Source of the DNA: Robiginitomaculum sp.
GTDB lineage: Bacteria; Pseudomonadota; Alphaproteobacteria; Caulobacterales; Maricaulaceae
Reading direction: 5' to 3'
DNA length: 57,428 nt
Assembly: GCA_026982415.1 (NCBI GenBank)
Contig: JALSHE010000074.1
Span: 1-57,428, forward strand
Position 1 is the stretch's first letter; every line of letters begins with the position of its first letter. A program made the translations under genes and the position numbers. Of this stretch, positions 19,669 through 28,485 are shown piece by piece. The notes under the pieces are model-generated. The model was not told the origin of the DNA and did not search any database. It saw only the letters and a list, made by a program, of their open reading frames with translations.

Positions 19669-20223
19669 TGCGTGTATCATGCCCATATTTTCCCATCTTT
19701 ACTGACTAGTTTGGTGCGCATGATTGTGACCGGACTATATTACGGACTACTTTTTGATCATGGCAATGACCATAGCGACATGTAATATTATTAAAATGTT
19801 AGGGGTGCTTGGGAATAGGTAATATAGGTAATCAGTAATAAATGAGTATCTATACCTTTGTTTTTATTGAATAAATAGGGTTACCTCAAAAGGTAATATA
19901 AAGGTTATTTAATTACTGTTTTTATGGTAATTTCTACTTATTATTATTCCTCAATAAATCAAAGACATAGCTGATAGTTACCTTTTTGATTACCCACAGA
20001 TTACCTTTTAAGGTAACCTATTTTATCTATTTAAATCAATGACATAACTATCTGTTGGAATTCCTATTACCTATATTACCATTTCCCAGTGCCCATGTGT
20101 TTTTAATGACTGTCGGCATCGTGTATTCCCAAACTTAGAGCAGATAGTGAAATCCGCTAACTCCCAATTATGCAGAGATTGCACCAATCACAGACCATCA
20201 AAAATCCCATATATATAAGGCTT
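19669..20223. other. Gene-free AT-rich region inside attL
   Basis: No frame here reads as a credible protein. The first 130 bp are non-repetitive. From about 19807 to 20092 the stretch is dominated by GGTAA/TTACC repeats described as a separate feature. The last 130 bp lead into the cos-like site. Confidence 0.6.
19807..20092. repeat. GGTAA-repeat field with nested inverted repeats (candidate replication origin)
   Basis: About a dozen copies of (A/G)GGTAA(T/C) or its complement occur in under 300 bp, near 19818, 19827, 19881, 19891, 19925, 19979, 19991, 20000, 20011, 20066 and 20076. The outermost copies form a perfect 15-bp inverted repeat (GGTAATATAGGTAAT at 19818-19832 against 20066-20080). 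An inner pair of about 21 bp (19876-19897 against 20000-20020) is again inverted, and each inner arm is itself palindromic (TTACCT..AGGTAA). The sequence is strongly AT-rich. Together with a phage-encoded P4-alpha-like primase/helicase, this looks like an iteron origin. A MITE-like insertion or integrase-accessory region is the alternative. Confidence 0.5.
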
Positions 20224-20272
20224 TTAACAGGTGTTCATAAATGCAGAAAAAACGCGCCTTAAACACCCCGGA

Positions 20273-20291
20273 GGCGAGGGGGGAGAGTGCG
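20273..20291. other. Candidate cos site
   Basis: The sequence GGCGAGGGGGGAGAGTGCG resembles the known P2 cohesive end (GGCGAGGCGGGGAAAGCAC), sharing the GGCGAGG block, the G run and the A/G-rich end. It lies downstream of the leftward portal/terminase operon, which is where cos sits in P2. The identification rests on recalled P2 sequence and position. The cut points cannot be determined here. Confidence 0.55.
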
Positions 20292-20361
20292 CCCGGCGAT
20301 TTTGGTGGCTTGGTCGTTGGTTTTGGCCCGCAGGTGTGTTTTTTGGGAGACTTTGGTATGA

Positions 20362-20393
20362 CAAAGCCCGGACGTGTCGGCGTCCAGGCTTTG
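20362..20393. terminator. Hairpin downstream of the leftward left-arm operon
   Basis: CAAAGCCCGGACG and CGTCCAGGCTTTG form a 13-position stem with one mismatch around a 6-nt loop, 24 bp beyond the methylase stop codon. Neither strand has a clear T tract after the stem, so it may be a weak terminator, an RNA 3'-end stabiliser or part of the packaging region. Confidence 0.4.
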
Positions 20394-20416
20394 TGCTGTC
20401 TGATATGCGCGGCGTG

Positions 20417-21223
20417 TTAGTTTGAGATAATGACCTCACGCGCTTTCTTGCTCGCCGTTTTGTTTAGTGTGTAGGTTGTGTTCACCGATTCCATTTCAAA
20501 CGCGCCAAACATATCTCTGACCTCTGGCTTGTCATTGAGGCTCATAATGAAACGGCCTTTGATTCTGCTGAGCACCTCCGCTAGTTTTTCAAAATCAGAT
20601 TGGGCAAACATATCTTTACCATAGTCATTCTCATTGCTGAAATACGGAGGGTCGAGATAGAACAAGGTGAATGCGCGATCATATTTTTCTATAAATTTAT
20701 CATAGGGCAAGCACTCAATATTTACGCCCGCCAGTCGTTCATGTGCATCTTCCAACATACCTGATAGCTTGTTTAAATCAAACCGTGCTGGGTATCCTGC
20801 AGCAGTCCCAAAGTGCCGCGTCTCAACCCTCCCGCCAAATGCCGTGCGCTGCAGATACAAAAACCGCGCTGCGCGTTCTAGGTCAGTGAGTGTGTCCGGG
20901 TCTGTCCGGTTCAAACGCTCAAACTCTGTGCGGGTTGTCAGTTGAAATTTAAGCACATCCATAAACTGTGGATAATGACGCTGCAGGATGCGAAATAGAT
21001 TACTGACATCACGCGATAGATCATTAATTACCTCAGCCTTTGGCCTGTGAGTGCGGCGGAAGAATACGCCGCCCATGCCTACAAATGGCTCGGCGTATAA
21101 TTTATGGGGAATAGTGTTGATACGTGCAATCAGGCGCTTGGCCAGATTGCGTTTGCCGCCGATATAGGGCGCGACAGGATTGGCCGGCTGAACCGGACGT
21201 AATGATTTAGGGATTGAATTCAT
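20417..21223 (-). CDS. Dam-type N6-adenine DNA methyltransferase (D12 class)
   Basis: The 268-residue protein has motif X PYIGGKRNLAKRL, SAM-binding motif I AEPFVGMGGVFF and catalytic motif IV LFYLDPPYFSNEN (DPPY), in the order alpha-group Dam enzymes use. It would methylate adenine in short DNA targets, protecting phage DNA or marking it for packaging and replication. It lies at the downstream end of the leftward Q-P operon, after a 122-bp spacer full of short hairpins, and no good ribosome site precedes its ATG. P2 itself has no gene here, so this is a cargo gene. Confidence 0.88.
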   Translation of the reverse strand: MNSIPKSLRPVQPANPVAPYIGGKRNLAKRLIARINTIPHKLYAEPFVGMGGVFFRRTHRPKAEVINDLSRDVSNLFRILQRHYPQFMDVLKFQLTTRTEFERLNRTDPDTLTDLERAARFLYLQRTAFGGRVETRHFGTAAGYPARFDLNKLSGMLEDAHERLAGVNIECLPYDKFIEKYDRAFTLFYLDPPYFSNENDYGKDMFAQSDFEKLAEVLSRIKGRFIMSLNDKPEVRDMFGAFEMESVNTTYTLNKTASKKAREVIISN

Positions 21224-21345
21224 GATTTAAGTCACTCTATGTTTCACCCGCCCCGTACAGGGTGGCGGGATTGATTCGCAGGTACCTGCATTGTCATGAG
21301 AGAGACCGCTCTCGGCTTATGCGTTACAGCGCATTAGCCCCCGCC

Positions 21346-21822
21346 TTAATCGGGCGGAGCAATCGGCGTATCGATCGGCCAGTCTTTGCCGTCGTAAAAT
21401 TCGACGCCGCCTATGATGTCGCGCATGTGTTCGTTTAGGTTTTTGCCGTCTTTGTGGACTATGCCGAGCAGGCGTCCGAATTTACCGCTTTTGTCTTGGA
21501 CGGTTTCAATCACAACCCAAACCGGCTCGGCTAGCTGGTGGTATTTGACCTTGCGCGGAAAATCAGCAGGATCGAGGCCTAGGAAGCTAATCAGGGCATC
21601 GCGGTGATCAAAACCGACCTGCACATCATCTGCATCAATCCCTTTGCGCTTGTTGCGCTTAATCTCTTGGCAGTTGATAGCGAATAGCCGAATGGTCTCA
21701 TCATCTTTCCAAACATGATCATACATATCAAGATTACCAATAATCGTATCGCCGTCATAAATTGCGGTTATTGTAAACCCGTAGCGGTATGCTGGTTTTG
21801 TTATTATCCTAGTTCTACTCAT
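21346..21822 (-). CDS. Staphylococcal-nuclease-like protein
   Basis: The 158-residue protein carries the SNase N-terminal signature AIYDGDTI (catalytic/Ca-binding Asp region), then ETIRLFAINCQEI, which matches the R-L-x-G/A-I-D/N-x-P/Q-E strand containing the first catalytic Arg, and a later GKFGRLLGIVHKDGKNLNEHM with the second Arg and the N-L-N-x-x-M turn. There is no signal peptide, so it acts in the cytoplasm or in the particle. It overlaps the portal gene by 8 bp. A packaging-linked or DNA-processing nuclease role is inferred. Confidence 0.75.
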   Translation of the reverse strand: MSRTRIITKPAYRYGFTITAIYDGDTIIGNLDMYDHVWKDDETIRLFAINCQEIKRNKRKGIDADDVQVGFDHRDALISFLGLDPADFPRKVKYHQLAEPVWVVIETVQDKSGKFGRLLGIVHKDGKNLNEHMRDIIGGVEFYDGKDWPIDTPIAPPD

Positions 21823-22855
21823 TGTCTTGCTCCTTTTCCCAATCGAATGGTTTGAATGTTATGACCTGTTCGCCTATCCACGCGTTCAGTTCGGCCATGC
21901 GGGATTGCAATGGCCTTATTTCGTTTTTCTCGAATATGATTTGCGCATCGGCGGCGGAGCCAAACCCGCCTGTGTTATTGGGCACGATGCCCATAATTTG
22001 CGGTGGCACACGGTGCATGGCTAAAACATCATCCCGGCTGATGTTTTTGATATTGGTGAACTGGTCTTTGGCTGTGGCTTCGGACAAATGGATAATTTGC
22101 AGCCCGTCTTTTTTACCGCCGGGCGCGTGCATGAACAAAGACTTGAAATTCCCCGGCCCTTTGGATTTCCGCATTTGCTCCTGCAGGGCCTTAACATCGT
22201 CCTCATTAAAAGTGGCGTCGGTGAGATACATCACATAGCCAGCATGTGCGCCATTATCGTAATATTTCCGCCTGAATATTGTGGCGCTTTCGTTCAGCCA
22301 AATAGAATGCAATGCCGCCATATAATCCGGCTGGCCATAGATTTCCTGATTTACGTCCGGCTCCAATAAATGGAAAATGCTGTCTTTTTTGAACGCATGC
22401 ATTTTGCTTTTCTTGTCCAAAAATCCATAGCCGCCCTTTTTGTGAATGCGGACAAATTTCGACGGCGCAGGTTTAAGCGAAAACGCACCGCCGAGCCTGT
22501 TTTTAATCCGCTCAAAATAGGCATTGCCAAACACCAGATAATCATAGACAAAGCGGGCAAAATCGGCGCGGCTCAATAAATTATGTTCAATATAATTCGC
22601 GACCAGTAAATTGGTTTTGACCTTAAGCGCACTGGCATGATGCACACTAGATTTCAGGGTCTCGGACAGCCCCTGCACGGGCGTCGGCAAATCATAATAT
22701 TCATCATGGCTCGGCACCAAAAACCCAATCACCCGCGAACGGGTCAAAGACGGATCAGGATCACCAAAGCTAAAACTATAGAGCCGCTGCCCTGTGTCCG
22801 CTAGGTTTTCATCTTTTTTGGGCTTTGCCTTTACCGCTGTTTTTACTCTTGCCAT
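21815..22855 (-). CDS. Q: Phage portal protein (P2 gpQ-like)
   Basis: The 346-residue protein has the PBSX/P2 portal pattern: NLLVANYIEHNLLSRADFARFVYDYLVFGNAYFERI, YDNGAHAGYVMYLTD, and the C-terminal HRVPPQIMGIVPNNTGGFGSAADAQIIFEKNEIRPLQ. Twelve copies would form the vertex through which DNA is packed. It overlaps the terminase gene by 13 bp in the same leftward unit, as in P2. Confidence 0.94.
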   Translation of the reverse strand: MARVKTAVKAKPKKDENLADTGQRLYSFSFGDPDPSLTRSRVIGFLVPSHDEYYDLPTPVQGLSETLKSSVHHASALKVKTNLLVANYIEHNLLSRADFARFVYDYLVFGNAYFERIKNRLGGAFSLKPAPSKFVRIHKKGGYGFLDKKSKMHAFKKDSIFHLLEPDVNQEIYGQPDYMAALHSIWLNESATIFRRKYYDNGAHAGYVMYLTDATFNEDDVKALQEQMRKSKGPGNFKSLFMHAPGGKKDGLQIIHLSEATAKDQFTNIKNISRDDVLAMHRVPPQIMGIVPNNTGGFGSAADAQIIFEKNEIRPLQSRMAELNAWIGEQVITFKPFDWEKEQDNE

Positions 22856-24612
22856 GTTATACTTCCTTTTTTCTTGCCGGATAATGTGTCGACACTTTCA
22901 AGCGCCATTTCGTCGAGGGCGTTAAACAAAGCCCATGCAATATCCGCATGACCCGTATCGCCAGAGCGGCCGGCTTTGTATGTGATGTGTTTTGAATTGT
23001 CGGTGACCGAGCGGTGAATGGCGAGCAAGCTGGCCAGCATGTCCGTCCAACCCGCATCAAATTTAATCCGGCGATTTTGGATAAGATGCTGCGCTTTAAT
23101 CACAAGCCGGGTTTTGCTCTCAACGCTGTAAATAATTTTATTGGTACGCGGGAAGAATTGTTTGACCAATTCATAAACCGCTAAGCCCATGCCCGACGCG
23201 TCAATATTGATGGCCTGGACATTGTATTTTTCGGTGAGGGCTTTCAGTTTTTTGGCCTGTTCATCAAAACTGATATTGTTCCAGCTTTCTTTCTGAACCA
23301 CACGGAACAAACCGCCCGCCGTTTGCGGCGGGGCAATCACAACCACACTGGCATTATCTCGCGACCGCGACGGATCATAACCAATCCAGACGGGCAGATT
23401 ACCCAACGGACGGGCGGCCAGAGGTTTCAAATCCGTCCAAGCCGTCCAGCTATCGACCATACAGCGTTGCAATTCGGTTAGGCTGAAAATACTGGCGGCG
23501 GCGTCGACAAATTCGCACATAAACAGATTGCGAAACTCCTGTTTGGCGTATTCCAGCCGCAGTTCACCAATATCAAACAAAGTACAGCCGCCCGCTTCGG
23601 CGTCTTCGACCGTAACAATTTGCCGCCATTGCCCATCCGGACAAACAAGCCCGTCTTTTAGATCAGCATGGGTCAGCTTAAATTCTTTGCGCTCCGCCTT
23701 GCTGCGGCCTTTGTTGAACAACTTCCCAGACCAGAACTCATAGGCTTCGCTGCTGAGTGTTGAGGGTACAGAGAAATATGTTTTGCGCCATTTTTTGTGC
23801 GCAGCCATGCCTGATGAGACTTTGCGGAGTTCGTGGAATTTATAAACCCAGTGATATTCGTCGAAATACAAATGCCCGTGATAAGATTGGGCAGTGCGCG
23901 AATTGGTACCGAGAAAATACAGAGTGGCGTCATTATGGCCAAGCTTAATCGGGTCACCCCTAAGCTCTACCCCAGTCACCTCTTTAACCCAGTCTATAAT
24001 ATAGCCCTTGAACACATGGGCTTGGGCTTTGGAAGCCGAAAGGAAGATTTGGTTATCGCCCGTCTTGGCCGCGTCCAATAGGGCTTCGCGGGCAAAGTAC
24101 CAAGTGGCACCAATTTGGCGGGATTTTAATATATTGCGGGTGCGGTGTATTTTGGCTTTGAACCAAACACGCTGATAATCAAACAAGCATTCATCAAATG
24201 ATTTTTGCAACAGGGCAATATGCTCATCGGTCAGGACGTTTTTACCTTTGACGGCTTTACCCTTGGATTTGTTTTTCAGCTTCGGATTTATATCGGACGG
24301 CACACCGCCGTTTTCAAACTTCTGAATACGGGCAGTCCGCTCCAATAATTTACCCAGACTTTCAATTTCCTTGAAATCCCGATCGGTTTTTTCCGGCTTG
24401 GCAACCAATTGGTTTAATCTTGTATGGGTGTTTACCCCAACCTGTCTGGCCGGAGACGCTTTGTCCCAATTATCCCGCCGCTTCCAACTATCAATAGTCT
24501 GGTATTTAAGCGACAGTTTTTCCGCAATATCGACCATTTTCCAGCCTTGCCAATATAGCATGGCCGCTTGGTGACGCGGCGCGGTTTCGGGGTCAATCAC
24601 AGAAAATAACAT
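22843..24612 (-). CDS. P: Terminase large subunit, ATPase (P2 gpP-like)
   Basis: The likely start is the ATG at 24612 (MLFSVIDPETAPRHQAAMLYWQGW); a GTG at 24633 in frame is possible, and neither has a Shine-Dalgarno. The N-terminal helix-turn-helix (MVDIAEKLSLKYQTIDSWKRRDNW) matches P2 gpP. The ATPase domain has a Walker A-like ILKSRQIGATWYFAREAL and Walker B LYFDEYHW. A C-terminal RNase H-like nuclease region includes WIGYDPSRSRDNASVVVI and NIDASGMGLAVYELV. It cleaves cos and drives DNA packaging. Confidence 0.93.
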   Translation of the reverse strand: MLFSVIDPETAPRHQAAMLYWQGWKMVDIAEKLSLKYQTIDSWKRRDNWDKASPARQVGVNTHTRLNQLVAKPEKTDRDFKEIESLGKLLERTARIQKFENGGVPSDINPKLKNKSKGKAVKGKNVLTDEHIALLQKSFDECLFDYQRVWFKAKIHRTRNILKSRQIGATWYFAREALLDAAKTGDNQIFLSASKAQAHVFKGYIIDWVKEVTGVELRGDPIKLGHNDATLYFLGTNSRTAQSYHGHLYFDEYHWVYKFHELRKVSSGMAAHKKWRKTYFSVPSTLSSEAYEFWSGKLFNKGRSKAERKEFKLTHADLKDGLVCPDGQWRQIVTVEDAEAGGCTLFDIGELRLEYAKQEFRNLFMCEFVDAAASIFSLTELQRCMVDSWTAWTDLKPLAARPLGNLPVWIGYDPSRSRDNASVVVIAPPQTAGGLFRVVQKESWNNISFDEQAKKLKALTEKYNVQAINIDASGMGLAVYELVKQFFPRTNKIIYSVESKTRLVIKAQHLIQNRRIKFDAGWTDMLASLLAIHRSVTDNSKHITYKAGRSGDTGHADIAWALFNALDEMALESVDTLSGKKKGSITWQE

Positions 24613-24655
24613 GGGCGCACAATATGAGCGCACTGAAATAATGTGCGGCCTTTCC

Positions 24656-24677
24656 GTGCATTATCCTGATAACGCAC
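24656..24677. promoter_or_regulatory. Divergent late-promoter palindrome (P and O promoters)
   Basis: GTGCATTATC-CT-GATAACGCAC is a 22-bp near-perfect dyad in the gap between the divergent P and O genes. The same dyad occurs upstream of V (32058-32079). On the P side it is followed by GGAAA and, 12 nt after the dyad, CATTAT as a possible -10. P2 late promoters carry a dyad bound by Ogr, and this phage encodes an Ogr-type protein, so this is the likely activator site. Confidence 0.7.
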
Positions 24678-24724
24678 CGATACCATTTGATTGATAGTGA
24701 AAAAGGTTTTTTGTACATCTCGAA

Positions 24725-25603
24725 ATGACAAAACCAAACCTGATAACAAAATTCTTCGCAATCGGCACATCCGGACCAACTGTTGATGGGCGTATTATCA
24801 AGCCCTCAACTATTGATGAGCTGGCCGCAACCTATGATCCTGCTGAATATACTGCGGGTATAAATATTGAACATTTAAACAGTCGGTCTATGTGGGGTGA
24901 ATTTCCCGCGATGGGACGGGTTGTGGCGCTAAAAGCTAGAGACGATAAAAAAGGTCGCCGTGTTTTGCTGGCACAAATTGAACCAAGTTTGCACTTGCAG
25001 TATTTAAGCCAGCAAAAGCAAAAATTATTCACATCTATGGAAATCGTAACCAATTTTGCAAAAACGGGAAAAGCCTATTTAATAGGCCTGGCAATGACCG
25101 ATCGTCCGGCGGCCCTAGGAGTCGAAGCTTTATGTTTTTCTGCAAATAACGATGGTCCAACGGACGACAGATTCAAAAAAAACCTATTCACCCAAAATTA
25201 TGAAACGGAGATTTTCACCATGGACGACGATAACAAACCTGCCGAAAAATCTGAAATCAAGCCTGCGGGCGACGAAAAACCCGAAACCCAAAGAGGTGAC
25301 AAGCAATCCTTCGTGCAAAAATTCGCCAAACTCTTAAATCCTGTAAAACAGGAAAGCGACGACAACTTCACGGCGCTACAAGCTGCCAGCCTTGAACTGG
25401 CGCAAAAATACGCGGATTTGGACACAGCCCATGCTGAAATGGCCGACAATTTCAAAACCGTTACCGAAGATCTGTCGCGGAAACTCCTCGCCCAAGAAAA
25501 CACCATCACCAAATTATCCGCCGCCCTTGAAGCTACCCCCGAAGGCGGCACACCTCGCCCGACCGCCACGGGCGAAGAAGATGAAAACCTCGCTGACTGC
25601 TAA
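24725..25603 (+). CDS. O: Capsid scaffolding protein/protease (P2 gpO-like)
   Basis: The N-terminal half matches P2 gpO: KFFAIGTSGPTVDGR, NIEHLN, and LFTSMEIVTNF followed by KAYLIGLAMTDRPAALG. The expected Ser-protease triad residues are present: Asp21 (VDGR), His50 (IEHLN) and Ser104 (FTSME). The C-terminal part (about 170-292) is charged and coiled coil, as expected for the scaffold. The protein guides capsid assembly and then cleaves itself and capsid proteins. It has a short leader without a good ribosome site. Confidence 0.93.
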   Translation: MTKPNLITKFFAIGTSGPTVDGRIIKPSTIDELAATYDPAEYTAGINIEHLNSRSMWGEFPAMGRVVALKARDDKKGRRVLLAQIEPSLHLQYLSQQKQKLFTSMEIVTNFAKTGKAYLIGLAMTDRPAALGVEALCFSANNDGPTDDRFKKNLFTQNYETEIFTMDDDNKPAEKSEIKPAGDEKPETQRGDKQSFVQKFAKLLNPVKQESDDNFTALQAASLELAQKYADLDTAHAEMADNFKTVTEDLSRKLLAQENTITKLSAALEATPEGGTPRPTATGEEDENLADC

Positions 25604-25646
25604 TAAACCAGCCCGCCAAAACTAACCCGATTAAGGAAACTACCCC

Positions 25647-26684
25647 ATGCCTAAGAAAATCCTAAATACCGCATCTGTCGCAATGATGGTTCAGGCCTAT
25701 AAAACCCGCGTCATGGAACTAAACGGCGTCACACCCGATGTTGGCGGCTCGTTCGCCGTAGACCCGTCCATTGAACAAAAATTGGAAGACAAAATTCGCG
25801 AAAATGCAGACTTCCTCGGCGAGATTAATGTTGTCGGGGTGCGAGATTTAGAGGGCGATAAAGTCGGGCTGGACGTAACCGGAACCATTGCCAAGCGCAC
25901 AGATACAGATGTGGGTGATCGCCAGACCGCCGACAATCTCGCCCTTGCTGATAGCCGCTATCGCTGTGAAAAAACCGAATTCGACACGCACATTAAATGG
26001 TCAACCTTGGACGCTTGGCGCAAATTCGCCGATTTCCAACAACGTATCACAGGCGGTGTCACGCGTCAGATCGCGCGCGACCGTTTAATGATCGGATTTA
26101 ACGGCACAAGCGCCGCCGCAGTTACAGACCCTGTCGCTAACCCACTCTTGCAAGATGTCAATATTGGCTGGCTTAAACATGTGGAAACCCGGCGTCCCGC
26201 TGCCCATTTGAACGCTATCAAAATCGGTATTGGCACAGGCGCAGACTTCAAAAATATTGACCAAGCCGTTTATGCGGCGCGGCATGAACTTATTTCACCG
26301 TGGAACCGCAATGACACGAGCTTGAACTCTATTATGGGGTCTGGCTTGATGGTCGATAAAAACATTGCCGCTATTGGTGACAATGAAGCCCCAACCGAAC
26401 GCGCCGCCCTACAAACCCTAATCGCCAATCAGCTGATCGGAACCTTGCGCACGAAATATGTACCGTTTTTCCCAGAACGCTCAGTCTTTATCACCAGCCC
26501 GGATAATCTGGCTATTTATTACCAAGAAGGCTCGCGTCGCCGTCATATTATCGACAACCCAAAACGCGACCGCTTGGAAGATTACCAAACTTTGAACGAG
26601 TCCTATGTGGTCGAAGACTTGGACAAATGCGCCCTGCTAACCAATGTATTGCTTTGGGATGAAGTTGGCGCAGTTTGGGCATAG
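25647..26684 (+). CDS. N: Major capsid protein (P2 gpN-like)
   Basis: The 345-residue protein has the P2 gpN profile: SVEQKLEDKI-like (SIEQKLEDKIRENADFLGEINVVGVRDLEG), ERCEKTEFDTHIKW-like (YRCEKTEFDTHIKWSTLDAWRKF), IARDRLMIGFNGTSAA, and the C-terminal DNLAIYYQEGSRRRHIIDNPKRDRLEDYQTLNESYVVEDL. It forms the HK97-fold shell. It follows the scaffold gene by 43 bp. Confidence 0.95.
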   Translation: MPKKILNTASVAMMVQAYKTRVMELNGVTPDVGGSFAVDPSIEQKLEDKIRENADFLGEINVVGVRDLEGDKVGLDVTGTIAKRTDTDVGDRQTADNLALADSRYRCEKTEFDTHIKWSTLDAWRKFADFQQRITGGVTRQIARDRLMIGFNGTSAAAVTDPVANPLLQDVNIGWLKHVETRRPAAHLNAIKIGIGTGADFKNIDQAVYAARHELISPWNRNDTSLNSIMGSGLMVDKNIAAIGDNEAPTERAALQTLIANQLIGTLRTKYVPFFPERSVFITSPDNLAIYYQEGSRRRHIIDNPKRDRLEDYQTLNESYVVEDLDKCALLTNVLLWDEVGAVWA

Positions 26685-26718
26685 GCAAAGTAAATTTAAC
26701 CGGGGATAGGAGAATATC

Positions 26719-27516
26719 ATGAATGTATTTCGCAAACACCGTGAAAAAACGCTAGCTGCGGAAGCGGCCAAAGCCGCCGCCGCGTCTGGCGACGGCAATA
26801 TGGACACCGCCAAAGCCACAAATATTTACGAACAAATGTTGGCGCAAATGGCCGCCCATAAGGTCGAACTGAAAGGCGTCCAAAGTCTGACCGCCAAGGC
26901 CGAGAAAAAAGCTGAATTCATTCCCGTTTACGAATCCTATGTTGAGGGTATTCTTGCCGCCGACGAAGATGTGCAAGACGACGTGGTTGTTACCATATTT
27001 GTTTGGGCCATGGATGCTGGCCAGTTTGAATTGGCCTTGCGCATTGCCGAGTGGGCGCTGAAATATGACCTCGCCCCGCCGCCAAATTTCACCCGCACCA
27101 TTGCCACTATTTTGGCAGAAGTTATCGCCGACACGGCTTTGTCCGACCGCGATAATATCCAAAACTATCTGGATGTCTTGGAAGATACATTGGACTTGGT
27201 CAGGGACAAAGACATGCCCGACCAGGTTAAGGCCAAATTGTATAAAGCTTTGGGCTTTGCCAATAGCAAAGCATTCCCAGAAGAGGCGCTCGAATATCTT
27301 GAGCAAGCGCTCAAATTAAACCCACGCGCAGGTGTCAAAAAAGACATCAAAGCCTTGGAAAAAACAATCACCGACCTATCCCCGGCGCCCGTCCCCGCCG
27401 AAGGTGTGCAAACCGAGGCCGTCAAGGCCGAAGTTGAAACACCATCTGGCGGGGCGGCTGCGGATAAGTCTGAACAACCGCCTGTAAAACAAGCTGCAAC
27501 AGATGAGCAGCAATAG
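26719..27516 (+). CDS. M: Terminase small subunit / endonuclease (P2 gpM-like)
   Basis: The 265-residue product follows N as in P2. Its core (VYESYVEGILAADEDVQDDVVVTIFVWAMDAGQFELALRIAEWALKYDLAPPPNFTRT) is the Phage_term_sma domain typical of gpM. It is longer than P2 gpM because of a C-terminal TPR-like stretch (DQVKAKLYKALGFANSKAFPEEALEYLEQALKLNPRAG) and a low-complexity tail. It recognises cos for packaging. It overlaps L by 14 bp. Confidence 0.9.
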   Translation: MNVFRKHREKTLAAEAAKAAAASGDGNMDTAKATNIYEQMLAQMAAHKVELKGVQSLTAKAEKKAEFIPVYESYVEGILAADEDVQDDVVVTIFVWAMDAGQFELALRIAEWALKYDLAPPPNFTRTIATILAEVIADTALSDRDNIQNYLDVLEDTLDLVRDKDMPDQVKAKLYKALGFANSKAFPEEALEYLEQALKLNPRAGVKKDIKALEKTITDLSPAPVPAEGVQTEAVKAEVETPSGGAAADKSEQPPVKQAATDEQQ

Positions 27517-27973
27517 CGTCATAATCCCCCACGGCGCGGGCGACCCTGTTGATGTCACAATCGCCAGCCATAATTTCTGGCCGGAATTGTCCAGCAATGA
27601 TTTCCGCAATATTATGCGGGTCGGCGGCACTATCCCAAACACAAGGGTCGAAGCCACGCTGATTGCCGCCGTCATTGCGGTCAATAAGGAATTGCAAAAA
27701 TTCAGGTTAACATGGGCGCTTTATGCAGGCCTTGAAGATATACCCGCCGATCAAGTCGCAGGCATATCGATCTATGTCCACCAATACCAAGCCGCCGTCT
27801 TCAACAATGCCAAAGCTGACCTAGTGGAAAGATACCGCGATTTTGACAGCACAAATGACGGCCACGACGAAGCCGATAAATTAGAAGAAACCATAGACGA
27901 TTACCGCCGCAAATCCCGCGAAAACATTCGGGCTTTATTGGGAAATCCGCGCACAACAATAGAGCTGCTATGA
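27503..27973 (+). CDS. L: Head completion/stabilization protein (P2 gpL-like)
   Basis: The 156-residue protein starts inside the end of M. Features such as FWPELSSNDFRNIMRVGGTIPNTRVEATLIAAVIAVNKELQKFRLTWA and VHQYQAAVFNNAKADLVERYRDFDSTNDGHDEADKLEETIDDYRRKSRENIRALLG match gpL. It closes the filled head and joins head to tail. It overlaps X by 4 bp. Confidence 0.92.
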   Translation: MSSNSVIIPHGAGDPVDVTIASHNFWPELSSNDFRNIMRVGGTIPNTRVEATLIAAVIAVNKELQKFRLTWALYAGLEDIPADQVAGISIYVHQYQAAVFNNAKADLVERYRDFDSTNDGHDEADKLEETIDDYRRKSRENIRALLGNPRTTIELL

Positions 27974-28182
27974 CCCAGACCTTAAAAACCCAATCCGGCC
28001 AAACCATTGATGATATTGTTTACCAGATTTACGGCGACAATCCCCACATGTTGGCAGCGGTGACGGGTGCTAACCCGCATGCCTTAAATCTAGGCATTCA
28101 TTTGCCCGCTGGTATTGAAATCAATCTGCCCGAGATTATCCCAACAACCAAAACCCAAACCATTATCAATCTTTGGGATTAG
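27970..28182 (+). CDS. X: Tail protein X (LysM-like)
   Basis: The 70-residue protein (SGQTIDDIVYQIYG, GANPHALNLGIHLPAGIEINLPEI) is the P2 gpX family, a small LysM-related tail component needed for assembly. Its position between L and the lysis genes is the P2 order. Confidence 0.92.
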   Translation: MTQTLKTQSGQTIDDIVYQIYGDNPHMLAAVTGANPHALNLGIHLPAGIEINLPEIIPTTKTQTIINLWD

Positions 28183-28193
28183 AAAGGAAAAAA

Positions 28194-28484
28194 ATGACTG
28201 ACAAAACCGCAGACAAACCAGCATGGCATCTCGACCGAAAAATTCCCATTGGCATTATCATCACTATATTATTCCAAGCCGCTGGCGGCCTGTGGTTTCT
28301 CTCCAAACTCGACAGCCGCCTTGACGTGCTGGAAAAACAGGATGCTGAAAACGTGCAGGTCAACAAAGCATTTTTCGCCCTCGAAGCCAACATGAGAACA
28401 ACACAAGATTCCCAAGCGCGGATAGAAAAAAGCCTGGATAAAATGAATGACCGCCTGAACCGTCTCATAGAAAAGGACAATTAA
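28194..28484 (+). CDS. Small membrane protein with coiled coil, lysis region
   Basis: The ATG at 28194 has an AAAGGA ribosome site. The protein of about 96 residues has one transmembrane helix (about 20-40, PIGIIITILFQAAGGLWFLS) followed by a coiled coil (LDSRLDVLEKQDAENV ... DKMNDRLNRLIEKDN). Similar proteins occur beside phage holins. It could be a holin accessory or antiholin; no family can be named with certainty. Confidence 0.65.
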   Translation: MTDKTADKPAWHLDRKIPIGIIITILFQAAGGLWFLSKLDSRLDVLEKQDAENVQVNKAFFALEANMRTTQDSQARIEKSLDKMNDRLNRLIEKDN

Positions 28485-28485
28485 G

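Noticed and set aside
19807-20092. CRISPR array.
   Set aside because: The repeats are very short, inverted and irregularly spaced, with no constant spacer length and no cas genes.
20224-20439. Short frames over the cos-like region on both strands.
   Set aside because: Low complexity, no ribosome site, and they span the cos-like sequence and a hairpin.
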